From Limnochorda sp. LNt (GTDB lineage Bacteria > Bacillota > Limnochordia > Limnochordales > Geochordaceae), in assembly GCF_035593265.1 (NCBI RefSeq), contig NZ_CP141614.1:2542001-2606000 (forward strand): DNA of 64,000 nt, given 5' to 3'. Made by a program: the position numbers and the translations under genes. Positions 36,285 through 44,499 of this stretch are shown here, one piece after another. The notes under the pieces are model-generated. The model had not been told where the DNA came from. It worked only from the letters and a program-made list of their open reading frames with translations, and did no database searches. Every line of letters starts with the position of its first letter. Position 1 is the first letter of the stretch.

Positions 36285-36890
36285 ATGCGTCATGCTGATC
36301 CATGGCATGCCCGGCGAGTCCGGGGCAGGCACCCCTCAGGGCCCCGCGTGCCGCCGGGGCTGGTCCGGAGGGGATGGGATCGCCGGCTCGCCGCCCGCTT
36401 TCCGCCCAATCCCTACGTCCAGCGGCTGGTGAGGGCCGCGCGAGCGATGGGGATCGCCTTCGAGCCGAGTCCGCTGCCCGAGCAGTGGATGTATCACCCG
36501 GGGCGGCGGGCCATCCTCATCTGGGGACCCGACCTGAGCCACCAGTCGCTCTCCTATCTGGTGGTCATCATGGCCCATGAGCTGGGGCACGCCCTCGACT
36601 TCGAGCGGCGCCGCTGCGCGGCTGCCATGCTGGGACATGGCCAGGTCTCGGGCCACGAGCTGGAGATGGAGCAGGCGGCGTGCGTCGAGGGATTCCTGCT
36701 GCTCAAGCGGCTCGCCATCCCGGTCAGCCTGCGTCAATACCTGATGATGCTGGAGCCGCCGCTGGCGGGGCGGGTCCAGGCCGATCTGGAGGCCCGTCTG
36801 TGCTGCCTGCTGGATCGGTGGGGCCCCGCCTTCGCCCGAGCGGCGGCCACCCGCTCCGTCCCTGGCGTGGCCCTGCCGCCCGTCGCCTAG
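36285..36890 (+). CDS. Putative zinc metallopeptidase (HExxH)
   Basis: A 201-residue protein with HELGH at about residues 98-102 in the segment IMAHELGHALDFERRR, and an acidic segment EMEQAACVEGF about 30 residues later that could give the third zinc ligand, as in gluzincins or ImmA/IrrE-like peptidases. It lacks a signal peptide, so it is probably cytoplasmic. The -10-like TAAGAT at 36273-36278 lies only 6 bases before the ATG, which could make the message leaderless. Family not fixed. Confidence 0.65.
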   Translation: MRHADPWHARRVRGRHPSGPRVPPGLVRRGWDRRLAARFPPNPYVQRLVRAARAMGIAFEPSPLPEQWMYHPGRRAILIWGPDLSHQSLSYLVVIMAHELGHALDFERRRCAAAMLGHGQVSGHELEMEQAACVEGFLLLKRLAIPVSLRQYLMMLEPPLAGRVQADLEARLCCLLDRWGPAFARAAATRSVPGVALPPVA

Positions 36891-37021
36891 GTGGCGGGAC
36901 CGGCCCCGATGGCGGCCAGAGGTAACCCCCCGGCGCGCGACGTATCCTAACGTAGCGGGCTTCTCCGCGGGCAGGAGTCGCGAGCCTCGGCTCCCCGGCA
37001 CGCGAGGGAGGGGGGATCTGT

Positions 37022-38368
37022 GTGCCCCAGTATGCACGGATGAAAACCGCCATCCCCGGCCCCAGGGCGCAGGAGCTGCTGGCGCTGATGCGGCGCTACG
37101 TACCCGACGCGATGGCGCCGGCGGTGCCGACGGTCATCGCCCGGGCCCGCGGGGCGCTGGTCGAGGATGTGGACGGCAACCAGTTCATCGACTTCGCGGG
37201 CGGCATCGGCGTGCTCAACGTGGGCCACGCTCCGCCCGAGGTCGTCCAGGCCATCGTCGAGCAGGCGGGGCGCTTCTTGCACACCGACTTCACCGTGGTC
37301 CCCTACGAGCCCTACATCCGGCTGGCCCAGCGGCTGGCTGCCAAGGCCCCCGGCAGCAGCCCCAAGAAGGTGGCCTTCTTCAACTCCGGCGCCGAGGCGG
37401 TGGAGAACGCTGTCAAGTTGGCCCGATACGCCACCGGCCGCGCCGGGATCATCGCGCTGGAGGGCGCCTTCCACGGCCGCACCTACATGGCGATGACGCT
37501 GACCAGCAAGGCCAAGCCCTACAAGGCCCGCTTCGGGCCCTTCGTGCCCGAGGTGTACCGGGTGCCGGCTCCCTACTGCTACCGGTGCCCGCTGGGGCTG
37601 AGCTACCCGCAGTGCGGCCTGGCGTGCGTGCAGGCCCTCGAGCGCGCTCTGGTGACCATGGTCGCCCCCGAGGCGACGGCCGCGGTCATCGTCGAGCCGG
37701 TGCAGGGCGAGGGCGGCTTCGTGGTCCCGCCTCCGGAGTACCTGCAGGCCGTGCGGGAGCTGACGGCCCGCCACGAGATCCTGCTCATCGCCGACGAGAT
37801 CCAGTCGGGCTTCGGTCGCACGGGGCGCTTCCTGGCCATCGAACACTTCGGGGTGGAGCCCGACATCGTCACCGTCGGCAAGTCCATCGCAGCGGGCCTC
37901 CCCCTCTCGGGCGTCATCGCGCGGGCCGACCTCTACGACCGGCTCGGGGAGGGCGTGGTGGGCGGCACCTTCGTGGGCAACCCCGTGGCCTGCGCCGCCG
38001 GCCTGGCGGTGCTGGACCAGATCGAGCGCCAGGACCTGGTGGCCAGGGCCGAGCGGATCGGGGCGATCGCCCGGCGCCGGATGGAGGCCATGATGGAGCG
38101 GATCCCCCTCATCGGCGACGTGCGGGGGTTGGGGGCCATGGTCGGCATGGAGCTGGTGCGAGACCGCCGCACCAAGGAGCCCGCGGACCAGGAGACCTCC
38201 CGCATCCTGCGGCGCTGCGCCGAGCGAGGCCTCATCTGCATCAAGGCTGGCATCTACGGCAACGTCATCCGCTTGCTGGTGCCCCTCGTCGTGGAGGAGG
38301 ACCAGCTCCAGGAGGGGCTCGAGATCCTCGAGCAGGCCGTCCTCGAGGAGGCCGGGGTGCGGAGCTGA
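37022..38368 (+). CDS. gabT: 4-aminobutyrate-type class III aminotransferase
   Basis: A 448-residue PLP enzyme. The nitrogen-binding GTG start is GTG at 37022 with GGAGGGGGG upstream. Features are NSGAEAVENAVKLARYATGR, the aspartate in IADEIQSGFGRTG and the PLP lysine in TVGKSIAAGLPLSGV. It is close to GABA aminotransferases of the GabT kind, though the amine donor cannot be set from sequence; an internal CYRCPLGLSYPQCGLAC stretch carries four cysteines. Alone between two convergent neighbours. Confidence 0.88.
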   Translation: MPQYARMKTAIPGPRAQELLALMRRYVPDAMAPAVPTVIARARGALVEDVDGNQFIDFAGGIGVLNVGHAPPEVVQAIVEQAGRFLHTDFTVVPYEPYIRLAQRLAAKAPGSSPKKVAFFNSGAEAVENAVKLARYATGRAGIIALEGAFHGRTYMAMTLTSKAKPYKARFGPFVPEVYRVPAPYCYRCPLGLSYPQCGLACVQALERALVTMVAPEATAAVIVEPVQGEGGFVVPPPEYLQAVRELTARHEILLIADEIQSGFGRTGRFLAIEHFGVEPDIVTVGKSIAAGLPLSGVIARADLYDRLGEGVVGGTFVGNPVACAAGLAVLDQIERQDLVARAERIGAIARRRMEAMMERIPLIGDVRGLGAMVGMELVRDRRTKEPADQETSRILRRCAERGLICIKAGIYGNVIRLLVPLVVEEDQLQEGLEILEQAVLEEAGVRS

Positions 38369-38397
38369 CCCGACGCCCTGCGGGCCGACGACGCGAC

Positions 38398-38429
38398 GGG
38401 GCCACCGGCGGGGCACCACCGGTGGCCCC
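38398..38429. terminator. Bidirectional hairpin between gabT and kbl
   Basis: GGGGCCACCGG (38398-38408) pairs perfectly with CCGGTGGCCCC (38419-38429) around a 10-base loop. It lies between the ends of two converging genes and has no long U-run on either strand. Confidence 0.65.
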
Positions 38430-38437
38430 GGGGCCCT

Positions 38438-39640
38438 TCAGGTGCCCACGAGCCCCAGCTGCCGACCGGCCTTCTCGAAGGCCTCCAGGGCCTGGTCGAG
38501 CTCGGAGTGGCTGTGCTCGGCCGTCACGATGGTCCTCACGCGGGCCTTGCCGCGGGGCACGGTCGGGTAGACGATGCCCTGCGCGAAGACCCCGTGCTCG
38601 AAGAGCAGGTCCGAGAGGCGCAGGGCCCTCTCCTCCTCGCCGACGATGACCGGCGTGATGGGCGTCTCGCTGATGCCCGTGTCGTAGCCCATCCGGCGCA
38701 GGCCCTCCTTGAAGTAGCGGGTGTTGTCCCACAGGCGCTGGATGCGCTCGGGCTCCCGCTCCAGCACGTCGAAGGCGGCCAGGCACGCGGCCGTCACCGC
38801 CGGCGGGTGCGAGGTGGAGAAGAGGTAGGGGCGCGCCCGTGCGATGAGGTAGTCGATGAGCGTGCGGCTGCCGGCCACGTAGCCGCCCAGGACGCCGATG
38901 GCCTTGGAGAGGGTCCCCACCTGGATCTCCACCTGGCCGTGCAGCCCGAAGTGATCGACGCTGCCCCGTCCGTGGGTGCCCAGGACGCCGCTGGCATGGG
39001 CGTCGTCCACCATGACGATCGCGCCGAACTCGCGCGCCACCCGGACGATGTCGGGCAGCGGCGCGATGTCACCATCCATGCTGAAGACCCCGTCGGTGAC
39101 GACCAGGATGCGCCGGGCCTTGGGCCGGGCCTCCTCCAGCAGGCGGCGCATGGCGTCGACGTCCCGGTGGGGGAAGATCCGGATCTCGGCGCGGGAGAGG
39201 CGGCAGCCGTCGATGATGCTGGCATGGTTGAGCTCGTCGCTGATGATGACGTCCTCTCGACCCAGGATGGCGGCCACGGTCCCCGCGTTGGCGGTGAAGC
39301 CCGACTGGAAGACCAGCGCGGCCTCGGTGCCCTTGAAGCCGGCGATGCGGCGCTCCAACTCCTCGTGCATGCGCAGGGTGCCGACGATGGGCCGCACCGC
39401 CCCCGACCCGACACCCCACTCGCGCACGGCCCGCTCGGCTGCCTCCTTGAGGGCGGGATGGGTGGCCAGGCCGAGGTAGTTGTTGGAGGAGAGGTTGATC
39501 ACCCGCCTCCCGTCGATGACCGCCACGGCTCCCTGGGGGCTGTCGAGCACCCGCGGGTGGCGAAACAGCCCGCGCTGGCGCAGGTCGGACAGCTCCGCCT
39601 CCAAGAACGCCAGCGCCGCGTCAGCGGACGGTCCTGCCAT
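38438..39640 (-). CDS. kbl: Glycine C-acetyltransferase (KBL)
   Basis: A 400-residue PLP enzyme that cleaves 2-amino-3-ketobutyrate with CoA to glycine and acetyl-CoA. It has [12 protein letters not shown] near the start, the [15 protein letters not shown] and [15 protein letters not shown] motifs, and the PLP lysine in [14 protein letters not shown]. Upstream tdh supplies its substrate, 26 bases away. The ATG has GAGGGAGG upstream. AONS (BioF) relatives are similar, but linkage to tdh decides. Confidence 0.95.
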   Translation of the reverse strand: MAGPSADAALAFLEAELSDLRQRGLFRHPRVLDSPQGAVAVIDGRRVINLSSNNYLGLATHPALKEAAERAVREWGVGSGAVRPIVGTLRMHEELERRIAGFKGTEAALVFQSGFTANAGTVAAILGREDVIISDELNHASIIDGCRLSRAEIRIFPHRDVDAMRRLLEEARPKARRILVVTDGVFSMDGDIAPLPDIVRVAREFGAIVMVDDAHASGVLGTHGRGSVDHFGLHGQVEIQVGTLSKAIGVLGGYVAGSRTLIDYLIARARPYLFSTSHPPAVTAACLAAFDVLEREPERIQRLWDNTRYFKEGLRRMGYDTGISETPITPVIVGEEERALRLSDLLFEHGVFAQGIVYPTVPRGKARVRTIVTAEHSHSELDQALEAFEKAGRQLGLVGT

Positions 39641-39666
39641 CGTCGTCGCCTCCCTCGCCAGGGCCC

Positions 39667-40719
39667 TCACGACCCCGGGATCTCCAGCACGATCTTGCCG
39701 CACTGGCCGCTGGCCAGGAGCTCGAACGCCTCCTCGTACGCCTCGAGCGGCAGGCGATGGGTGACGATGGGGCGCACGTCGAGCCCGCCTCGGAGCAGCT
39801 CGCTGGTCTGCATCCAGGTCCGGAAGATCTCGCGCCCGTGGATGCCCTTGAGCGTGAGGCCCTTCATCACGACCTGCTCGCCCAGCTCGAGGGTCACCTC
39901 GCCGGGGGGCAGGCCCAGCTGGGCGACGGCCCCACCGGGCCGCACCATGCGTAGCCCCTGTCGGATGGCATCGGGGTGGCCCGACATCTCCAGCAGGACG
40001 TCGACGCCCTCGCCCCCGGTGGCCTCCAGCACCACCGCCACGGCGTCGACGTCGCGGGGGTCCATCACCCGGTCGGCGCCCATGAGCGCGGCCAGTCGCC
40101 GCCGGGGCGCCGACGTCTCGGTGACGAAGATGGCCGTGGCCCCTGCCCGACGAGCCACGGCGATGGCAGCCAGCCCGATGGGCCCGGCGCCAGTCACGGC
40201 CACCGTGGCGCCCGACAGGGGAAAGGCCAGCGCCGTGTGCACCGCGTTGCCGAGAGGATCCATGATGGCCGCGACCTCGTCGGGGATGGAGGGGTCGAGC
40301 CTCCAGACGTTGCGGGCCGGCACCACCACGTACTGGGCGAAGGCCCCGTCGGTGTCGACGCCGCCGATGCGCAGGTGGCGGCACAGGTGCGGCTGGCCCG
40401 CCCGGCACGCCCGACACTGGCCGCAGTAGAAGTGCATCTCCGCGGTCACCCGGTCGCCGGGCTCGATGCCCTCGACGCCAGGCCCTACCGCGTCGACCAA
40501 GCCCATCCACTCGTGCCCCAGCACGACAGGCGGCCGGATGCGGGAGGCTGCCCACCGGTCCCAGGCGTAGATATGGCCGTCGGTACCACAGATGCCGGCC
40601 AGCTGGACCCGGGCCCTGACCTGGCCCGGCCCCACCCCCGGCACCTCGACGCGTGTCAGTCGCAGCCCCGGCCCCGGGTGGAGCTTGGCCAGGGCCGCCA
40701 TCCCACCGCCCGTCCCCAT
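39667..40719 (-). CDS. tdh: L-threonine 3-dehydrogenase
   Basis: A 350-residue zinc-dependent MDR enzyme that oxidises threonine to 2-amino-3-ketobutyrate. Catalytic zinc ligands are in [10 protein letters not shown] and VLGHEWMG; structural zinc is the four-Cys loop [15 protein letters not shown]; the NAD fold is [19 protein letters not shown]. Together with kbl it forms the Tdh-Kbl threonine-to-glycine route. Confidence 0.94.
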   Translation of the reverse strand: MGTGGGMAALAKLHPGPGLRLTRVEVPGVGPGQVRARVQLAGICGTDGHIYAWDRWAASRIRPPVVLGHEWMGLVDAVGPGVEGIEPGDRVTAEMHFYCGQCRACRAGQPHLCRHLRIGGVDTDGAFAQYVVVPARNVWRLDPSIPDEVAAIMDPLGNAVHTALAFPLSGATVAVTGAGPIGLAAIAVARRAGATAIFVTETSAPRRRLAALMGADRVMDPRDVDAVAVVLEATGGEGVDVLLEMSGHPDAIRQGLRMVRPGGAVAQLGLPPGEVTLELGEQVVMKGLTLKGIHGREIFRTWMQTSELLRGGLDVRPIVTHRLPLEAYEEAFELLASGQCGKIVLEIPGS

Positions 40720-40795
40720 CGTCGCTCGCGCCTCCTCGGAGAGTTTCCCGAGGGGGCCCCCGCCCTCCTGCGCGGGACGGGCCCGGCGGCGGGGC

Positions 40796-41740
40796 TCAAG
40801 CCTCTTCGACCGGCTTGGAGAGGCGAGCGAAGACCCGGGAGATGGTGGCCCCCAGCTTGCGCGCGTAGAAGCACCGCGGCCCCGCCCACGCGATCTGGGC
40901 CTGCGCGTAGCCGCGCCGGGCCATCTCCTCCATGGCCCGCACACAGAGCTCGAGACCCACGCCCCCTCCCTGCAGGGAGGGCTCCACGCCCATGGGGCCG
41001 AACCAGCCGGGCCGGGTGCTGTCGAAGACCGCGAAGCCCACCACATCCCCGTCGCGTGTGGCGACGAAGCCAGCCGGCTCGGGCCGGTCCATGGCCAGCA
41101 TCCCCTCGAAGGCCCAGTGGGGGCCCCAGGTGCGCCGCAGCCAGGCCTCGAGGGCCTCCCGGTCCTCGCGGCGAAGGGGCCTCACCGTCACGCCGCTCCG
41201 CTCCAGCGCCTGCTGGCGCACCGGCGGCGGATCGACCGGCAGCGGCCGCGTCAGGTCCACCTCCATGTTGAAGTCGTACCCCTCCAGGCGGTACCCCCGG
41301 CGCTCGAAGAGGCAGAGCGCCCCGGTGTAGCGCACGTCGACCCCAGGCCACAAGTAGCTGGGCGCCCCGCCGAAGGCGCGGATGCGGCGCGCCCCCCGAC
41401 GGGCCAACCGCTGCTCCAGCTCGTCCAGCAGCCGGCTCGCCACCCCTCGGCGCCGGTAACCCGGCGCGACCGCCAGGAACTGCACGAACCCCGTTGGCCC
41501 CTCGGGCCCCTGCGTTCGCACGACCCCGGTGGCCGCCCCGACGAGCCGGCCGCCGTGGGTGGCCGTCAGCCACAGGCGGGGGTCCCGGTCGGGGTCGGCC
41601 AGGATCTTCTCCTGGAGCACCCATGCCTCGATGGGCTCGTCCGGGCAGGCCTGCCGCCACAGATCTGCCAGGAGCCGGGCGGCGTCCGGGCCATCGTCCA
41701 GGTCGTGGGTGCGCGGGCTGCTGTGCTCGTCCGTCACCAT
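40796..41740 (-). CDS. Double GNAT-domain acetyltransferase
   Basis: A 314-residue protein with two GNAT folds. The first (about 20-150) has the acetyl-CoA loop in FLAVAPGYRRRGVASRLLDELEQRL; the second (about 180-300) has GPMGVEPSLQGGGVGLELCVRAMEEM. The acceptor is unknown; two-domain GNATs include mycothiol and aminoglycoside enzymes, but nothing specific is seen. Divergent from ispH with an 80-base gap. Confidence 0.85.
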   Translation of the reverse strand: MVTDEHSSPRTHDLDDGPDAARLLADLWRQACPDEPIEAWVLQEKILADPDRDPRLWLTATHGGRLVGAATGVVRTQGPEGPTGFVQFLAVAPGYRRRGVASRLLDELEQRLARRGARRIRAFGGAPSYLWPGVDVRYTGALCLFERRGYRLEGYDFNMEVDLTRPLPVDPPPVRQQALERSGVTVRPLRREDREALEAWLRRTWGPHWAFEGMLAMDRPEPAGFVATRDGDVVGFAVFDSTRPGWFGPMGVEPSLQGGGVGLELCVRAMEEMARRGYAQAQIAWAGPRCFYARKLGATISRVFARLSKPVEEA

Positions 41741-41820
41741 CGGTCGGCTCCCTTCGTTCGCACGCGTGCTTCTCGGCTCGGCGTGGGCTATCCTTTTGGA
41801 GAAGGAGGCACCCCGAGGCC

Positions 41821-42717
41821 GTGGAGGTCGTCCCCATCTCCCCGCGAGGCTACTGCTACGGCGTCGTCGACGCCCTCCAGCTGGCCACGGCCGTCGCCCG
41901 GGACCCGGCGACGCCCCGGCCCATCTTCGTGCTCGGGCTCCTGGTGCACAACCATCACGCCGTGGCGCAGCTGGAGAGCCTGGGCATCCGGTCGCTGGAC
42001 GGACCCGACCGCCTGACGCTGCTGGAGCAGGTGCCACCGGGCTCCACCGTCATCTTCACCGCCCACGGGGTCTCCCCCGCGGTCAAGGCGGCGGCCAGGG
42101 CCCGGGGGCTGCACTGCGTCGACGCGACCTGCCCGGACGTGACCAGGACCCACGACCTGGTGCGGGATCTCGCGGCTCGCGGATATCTCATCGTCTACGT
42201 CGGCAAGCGCGGCCACCCGGAGCCGGAGGGCGTCCTGGGCGAGGCACCGGACCGGGTGGTGCTGGTGGAGACGCCCGACGAGGCGGAGCGCATCGAGCTC
42301 CCCCGCGACGTCCCCCTGGCCGTCACCACCCAGACCACCCTGTCGCAGTGGGACACCCAGGAGGTCATCGATCGCATCAAGGCTCGCTATCCCCGCGCGG
42401 AGGTCTACAACGAGATCTGCCTGGCCACCCAGTTGCGCCAGCAGGCGGCCGTGCAGGCGGCCGCCAGCGTCGACCTGGTCATCGTGGTGGGAGACCGGCG
42501 CTCCAACAACTCCGGCCGCCTCGTGCAGGTGGTCCGGGAGCGAGCGGGCAAGCCGGCCTACCTGGTGGAGGACGTGCGCCAGATCCGCCCGGAGTGGTTG
42601 AGGGGCGCCCGGCGGGTCGGCGTGACGGCCGGATCGTCGACTCCCAGTCCCATCACCCGCGAGGTCATCCGGTGGCTCGAGGCCTTCGAGCCGGACCGAG
42701 ACGGCGGGTTACAATAG
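41821..42717 (+). CDS. ispH: 4-hydroxy-3-methylbut-2-enyl diphosphate reductase
   Basis: IspH performs the last DOXP step, giving IPP and DMAPP. The three cysteines that hold the 4Fe-4S cluster are in GYCYGVV (Cys12), DATCPDV (about 100) and NEICLATQLRQ (about 200); the proton-relay glutamate is in GHPEPEGVLGE. GTG at 41821 has GAAGGAGG upstream and gives 298 residues. It belongs to the same pathway as ispD and ispF at 19-20 kb but is not linked to them. Confidence 0.95.
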   Translation: MEVVPISPRGYCYGVVDALQLATAVARDPATPRPIFVLGLLVHNHHAVAQLESLGIRSLDGPDRLTLLEQVPPGSTVIFTAHGVSPAVKAAARARGLHCVDATCPDVTRTHDLVRDLAARGYLIVYVGKRGHPEPEGVLGEAPDRVVLVETPDEAERIELPRDVPLAVTTQTTLSQWDTQEVIDRIKARYPRAEVYNEICLATQLRQQAAVQAAASVDLVIVVGDRRSNNSGRLVQVVRERAGKPAYLVEDVRQIRPEWLRGARRVGVTAGSSTPSPITREVIRWLEAFEPDRDGGLQ

Positions 42718-42768
42718 CGTCGCACTGGCAATCGATGCAAGCGTGGCCATGAGGAGGGGTGTCGCGCC

Positions 42769-43713
42769 ATGGAGCAGGTGATCGTCCTCGGTTCCGGACC
42801 GGCGGGCCTGACGGCCGCCATCTACGCGGCCCGCGCCAGCCTGAGCCCCCTGGTGGTGGCCGGGCGGGAGGCGGGCGGCCAGCTGATGCTGACCACCGAG
42901 GTGGAGAATTTCCCAGGCTTCCCCGAGGGGATCCAGGGGCCGGAGCTCATGGATGCCATGCGCCGACAGGCCGAGCGGTTCGGCGCGCGCTTCGTCGACG
43001 ACGACGCGACGGGCGTCGACTTCACCGGCCACCCCCTCAAGGTGACCGTCGGCGATCAGACCTACGAGGCCGAGGCCGTCATCGTCGCGACGGGCGCGTC
43101 GGCCCGTTGGCTGGGGTTGCCCTCCGAGCAGCGGCTGCGGGGGCGGGGCGTCTCCAGCTGCGCGACCTGCGACGGCTACTTCTTCCAGGGCAAGAAGGTC
43201 GTGGTGGTGGGCGGCGGCGACACGGCCATGGAGGAGGCGCTCTTCCTCACCCGCTTCGCCACCGAGGTGGTGGTGGTCCACCGTCGCGACGCCCTCAGGG
43301 CCAGCAAGGTGCTGCAGGATCGGGCCCGGGCCCATCCCAAGATCCGCTTCGTCTGGAACGCGGTGGTCGAGGAGGTGCTGGGCGACAAGAGCGTGGAGGG
43401 GGTGCGCCTGCGGGACGTCAAGACCGGTGAGACCCGTGTCGAGCCGTGCCACGGGCTCTTCGTCGCCATCGGCCACGATCCCAACACCGGCTTCTTGCGC
43501 GGGCAGCTCGACCTCGACGAGCGGGGCTACGTGGTGGTCCATGACGAGACGCGCACCAGCGTGGAGGGCGTCTTCTGCGCCGGTGACGTGGCCGACCACC
43601 GCTACCGCCAGGCCATCACCGCGGCGGCCGCAGGCTGCAAGGCGGCCATGGATGCGGAGAAATACCTGGAGGCCCGCCACGCGGCCCCGCTGGCCTCCTC
43701 GGCCAGCTCGTAG
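42769..43713 (+). CDS. trxB: Thioredoxin reductase
   Basis: A 314-residue flavoprotein. FAD binding is [16 protein letters not shown], the redox pair is CATC in [17 protein letters not shown](P)H binding is [16 protein letters not shown], and the tail has [13 protein letters not shown]. It passes electrons to thioredoxin or to glutaredoxin-like proteins such as the PDO at 18.1-18.8 kb. A TACAAT -10-like site at 42710-42715 overlaps the ispH stop. Followed by a strong bidirectional hairpin. Confidence 0.95.
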   Translation: MEQVIVLGSGPAGLTAAIYAARASLSPLVVAGREAGGQLMLTTEVENFPGFPEGIQGPELMDAMRRQAERFGARFVDDDATGVDFTGHPLKVTVGDQTYEAEAVIVATGASARWLGLPSEQRLRGRGVSSCATCDGYFFQGKKVVVVGGGDTAMEEALFLTRFATEVVVVHRRDALRASKVLQDRARAHPKIRFVWNAVVEEVLGDKSVEGVRLRDVKTGETRVEPCHGLFVAIGHDPNTGFLRGQLDLDERGYVVVHDETRTSVEGVFCAGDVADHRYRQAITAAAAGCKAAMDAEKYLEARHAAPLASSASS

Positions 43714-43737
43714 ACCTGGAGGTTGGCCCCCGGACGC

Positions 43738-43778
43738 GGGGCGCCGCCCTCGCCCAAGCGGTTCGAGGGCGGCGCCCC
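43738..43778. terminator. Bidirectional 15-bp hairpin between trxB and groES
   Basis: GGGGCGCCGCCCTCG (43738-43752) pairs perfectly with CGAGGGCGGCGCCCC (43764-43778), loop 11 bases. It separates the converging trxB and groES genes. No U-run follows. Confidence 0.75.
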
Positions 43779-43809
43779 GTCGCGACGAGACACGAGCGCG
43801 CGGCCGGGC

Positions 43810-44097
43810 TCAGGAGCTGGCCGCGACGCCGTCTCGCTCGATGACGGCCAGCAGGTCCGAGCGGTTGACGATGAGGTGCTCGACGCCGTCGATCTTCACC
43901 TCGGTGCCCGAGTACTTCGCGAAGAGGACCCGATCGCCCGGCTTCACCTTGATGGACTCGTCGTCGCCGACGGCGACGACCTCGCCCTCCTGAGACTTCT
44001 CCTGGGCGGTGTCGGGCAGGATGATCCCGCCCCGGGTGCGCTCCTCGGGCTTGACGGGACGCACGAGCACCCGGTCCTCGAGCGGCTTGATGGTCAT
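43810..44097 (-). CDS. groES: Co-chaperonin GroES
   Basis: A 95-residue cap of the GroEL cage. The start [19 protein letters not shown], the mobile loop [22 protein letters not shown], and [20 protein letters not shown] are typical. No groEL follows, since the next gene downstream is the convergent trxB. It is 31 bases after a glutaredoxin-like gene. No CIRCE element is seen upstream. Confidence 0.95.
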   Translation of the reverse strand: MTIKPLEDRVLVRPVKPEERTRGGIILPDTAQEKSQEGEVVAVGDDESIKVKPGDRVLFAKYSGTEVKIDGVEHLIVNRSDLLAVIERDGVAASS

Positions 44098-44128
44098 CTC
44101 GTCGGATACCCCCTTGCACGCCTGTCGC

Positions 44129-44380
44129 TTATCGTCTCAGGCCCAGCAGCTGGTCGATGCGGGCCCGATCGAATCCCACGACGATGCGTCCGTTGATGTC
44201 GATGACGGGGACCCCCTGCTGCCCGGACTTGCGGATCATCTCCTGCGCCGCCCTGGGGTCACGCGAGACGTCGACGTCGTAGAAGCGGATCTGACGCTCG
44301 CGCAGGTAGCGCTTGGTGGCATTGCACCAGGGGCACGTGGGGGTGGAGTAGACGATGACGCGCGGTTGCGTCGATGCCAC
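44129..44380 (-). CDS. Glutaredoxin-family protein
   Basis: An 83-residue thioredoxin-fold protein with CPWC at 16-19 and the cis-proline in GVPVIDI. It resembles NrdH/YruB-type glutaredoxins that take electrons from thioredoxin reductase; trxB is 400 bases away. GTG start at 44380 with GGGAGGAGG upstream. Likely co-transcribed with groES. Confidence 0.88.
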   Translation of the reverse strand: MASTQPRVIVYSTPTCPWCNATKRYLRERQIRFYDVDVSRDPRAAQEMIRKSGQQGVPVIDINGRIVVGFDRARIDQLLGLRR

Positions 44381-44421
44381 GGACGGACGAGCCTCCTCCC
44401 ACCCGTGAGCCGGGGCGTATA

Positions 44422-44440
44422 TACCCTACCGGGTACTGTA
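44422..44440 (-). promoter_or_regulatory. Candidate operator before glutaredoxin-groES
   Basis: TACCC and GGGTA form an inverted repeat at 44422-44435 (plus strand TACCCTACCGGGTA). The overlapping TACCGGGTACTGTA (44427-44440) matches 11 of 14 bases of the site before the PDO-csoR operon. A TATATA on the minus strand (44417-44422) could be the -10, with a poor -35. Binding by a CsoR-type repressor is inferred. Confidence 0.45.
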
Positions 44441-44499
44441 GTTGATCTTAGGAACGCGCCTCCGGGATGTCAACCCATGCGATCGCCCGCCGGATGGGC

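Noticed and set aside
44381-44499. CIRCE element before groES
   Set aside because: No TTAGCACTC-N9-GAGTGCTAA or close variant.
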